Assembly: GCA_964519835.1 (NCBI GenBank)
Contig: CAZFLD010000145.1
Span: forward strand, 1-6,111
Reading direction: 5' to 3'
DNA length: 6,111 nt
Source: CAZFLD01 sp964519835
GTDB taxonomy: Bacteria; Spirochaetota; Spirochaetia; DSM-27196; CAZFLD01
The notes under the pieces were generated by a model, which did not search any database, was not told the origin of the DNA, and saw nothing but the letters and a program-made list of their open reading frames with translations. The position numbers and the translations under genes are program-made. Shown here in pieces: positions 5,859-6,111 of the stretch; position 1 is the stretch's first letter, and each line of letters begins with the position of its first letter.

Positions 5859-6111
5859 TTAGCGTTCGAGGCGCTCAAACTCGGACGTTAGTTCAGGATG
5901 CTTGGTCAAGAATTCTCTCTCCGAGCCGGACACGTCTCTTCTTCGTTGGATTCCAAGGTCTTCCTGAGTTCGGTTTTCAGGCTTTAGGTCCGAGTCCTGC
6001 GTAGAAATGTCTTCTTCGAGTCCCAGTGGCACAAGAATCGCCTTATGGAGATACGACGCGCCACCCTTTATCAAATCGTCCAGCACAAACAGCGTTATGC
6101 GGTCCCCGATG
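5859..6111 (-). CDS. C-terminal end of an unrecognised protein entering from the right edge
   Basis: Seen: a minus-strand frame is open from the right window edge to a TAA at 5859-5861, giving 83 complete codons (84 with the stop). It starts IGDRITLFVLDDLIKGGASY, which reads as a beta strand followed by a helix. The next 40 or so residues are charged and probably loosely folded (EEDISTQDSDLKPENRTQ). It ends with a likely helix, EREFLTKHPELTSEFERLER. I do not recognise the family. Composition looks like a real protein tail rather than an antisense shadow, but the length is short and the true start, if any, lies outside the window. A GTG at 6086 could start a 75-residue protein, but no reason to prefer it is visible. 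It lies 350 bases upstream of the first sulfotransferase and on the same strand, so it could belong to the same cluster but probably not the same tight operon. Confidence 0.45.
   Translation of the reverse strand, partial: IGDRITLFVLDDLIKGGASYLHKAILVPLGLEEDISTQDSDLKPENRTQEDLGIQRRRDVSGSEREFLTKHPELTSEFERLER

Noticed and set aside
5579..5878. Minus-strand open frame of 99 codons with a TTG start upstream of the sulfotransferase operon
   Set aside because: Ser/Thr/Arg/Pro-rich composition without core patterning, weak start, and overlap with the end of the partial upstream frame. The opposite strand looks more protein-like.

Overview
The window is part of a glycan-assembly gene cluster read entirely from the minus strand, so the operon runs from right to left. 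GC-biased third codon positions and the family content (glycosyltransferases, PAPS-dependent sulfotransferases) point to a free-living, moderately GC-rich bacterium, perhaps a proteobacterium. The sequence does not fix the taxon. No rRNA, tRNA, CRISPR array or insertion sequence was seen.

Layout from the 5' end of the operon: (a) 5859-6111 holds the C-terminal end of an unrecognised minus-strand reading frame that enters from the right edge. (b) About 350 bases (5509-5858) carry no convincing gene. They hold a candidate promoter, a weak hairpin and a possible plus-strand gene remnant. (c) 4411-5508 encodes a sulfotransferase with clear PAPS-binding motifs. (d) About 3411-4400 encodes a second, divergent sulfotransferase whose best-supported start is an unusual CTG. 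(e) 1636-3414 encodes a 592-residue protein of a family I cannot name. Its middle looks like a remote GT-A glycosyltransferase, and its C-terminal part may be a degenerate alginate-lyase-like helical domain. (f) 515-1639 encodes a GT4-type (GT-B fold) glycosyltransferase. (g) 1-518 encodes the N-terminal 172 residues of a TuaG-like GT2 glycosyltransferase cut by the left edge.

The last three gene junctions are 4-base stop/start overlaps (ATGA, GTGA, ATGA). The two sulfotransferases are 10 bases apart under the preferred start. All five genes are therefore probably one transcript with translational coupling. The likely joint role is to build a surface or secreted polysaccharide, or a glycan on another carrier, and sulfate it: two or three glycosyltransferases assemble sugars and two sulfotransferases add sulfate from PAPS. 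The glycan and the sulfated position cannot be read from the sequence. No polymerase, flippase or PAPS-synthesis gene is visible here.
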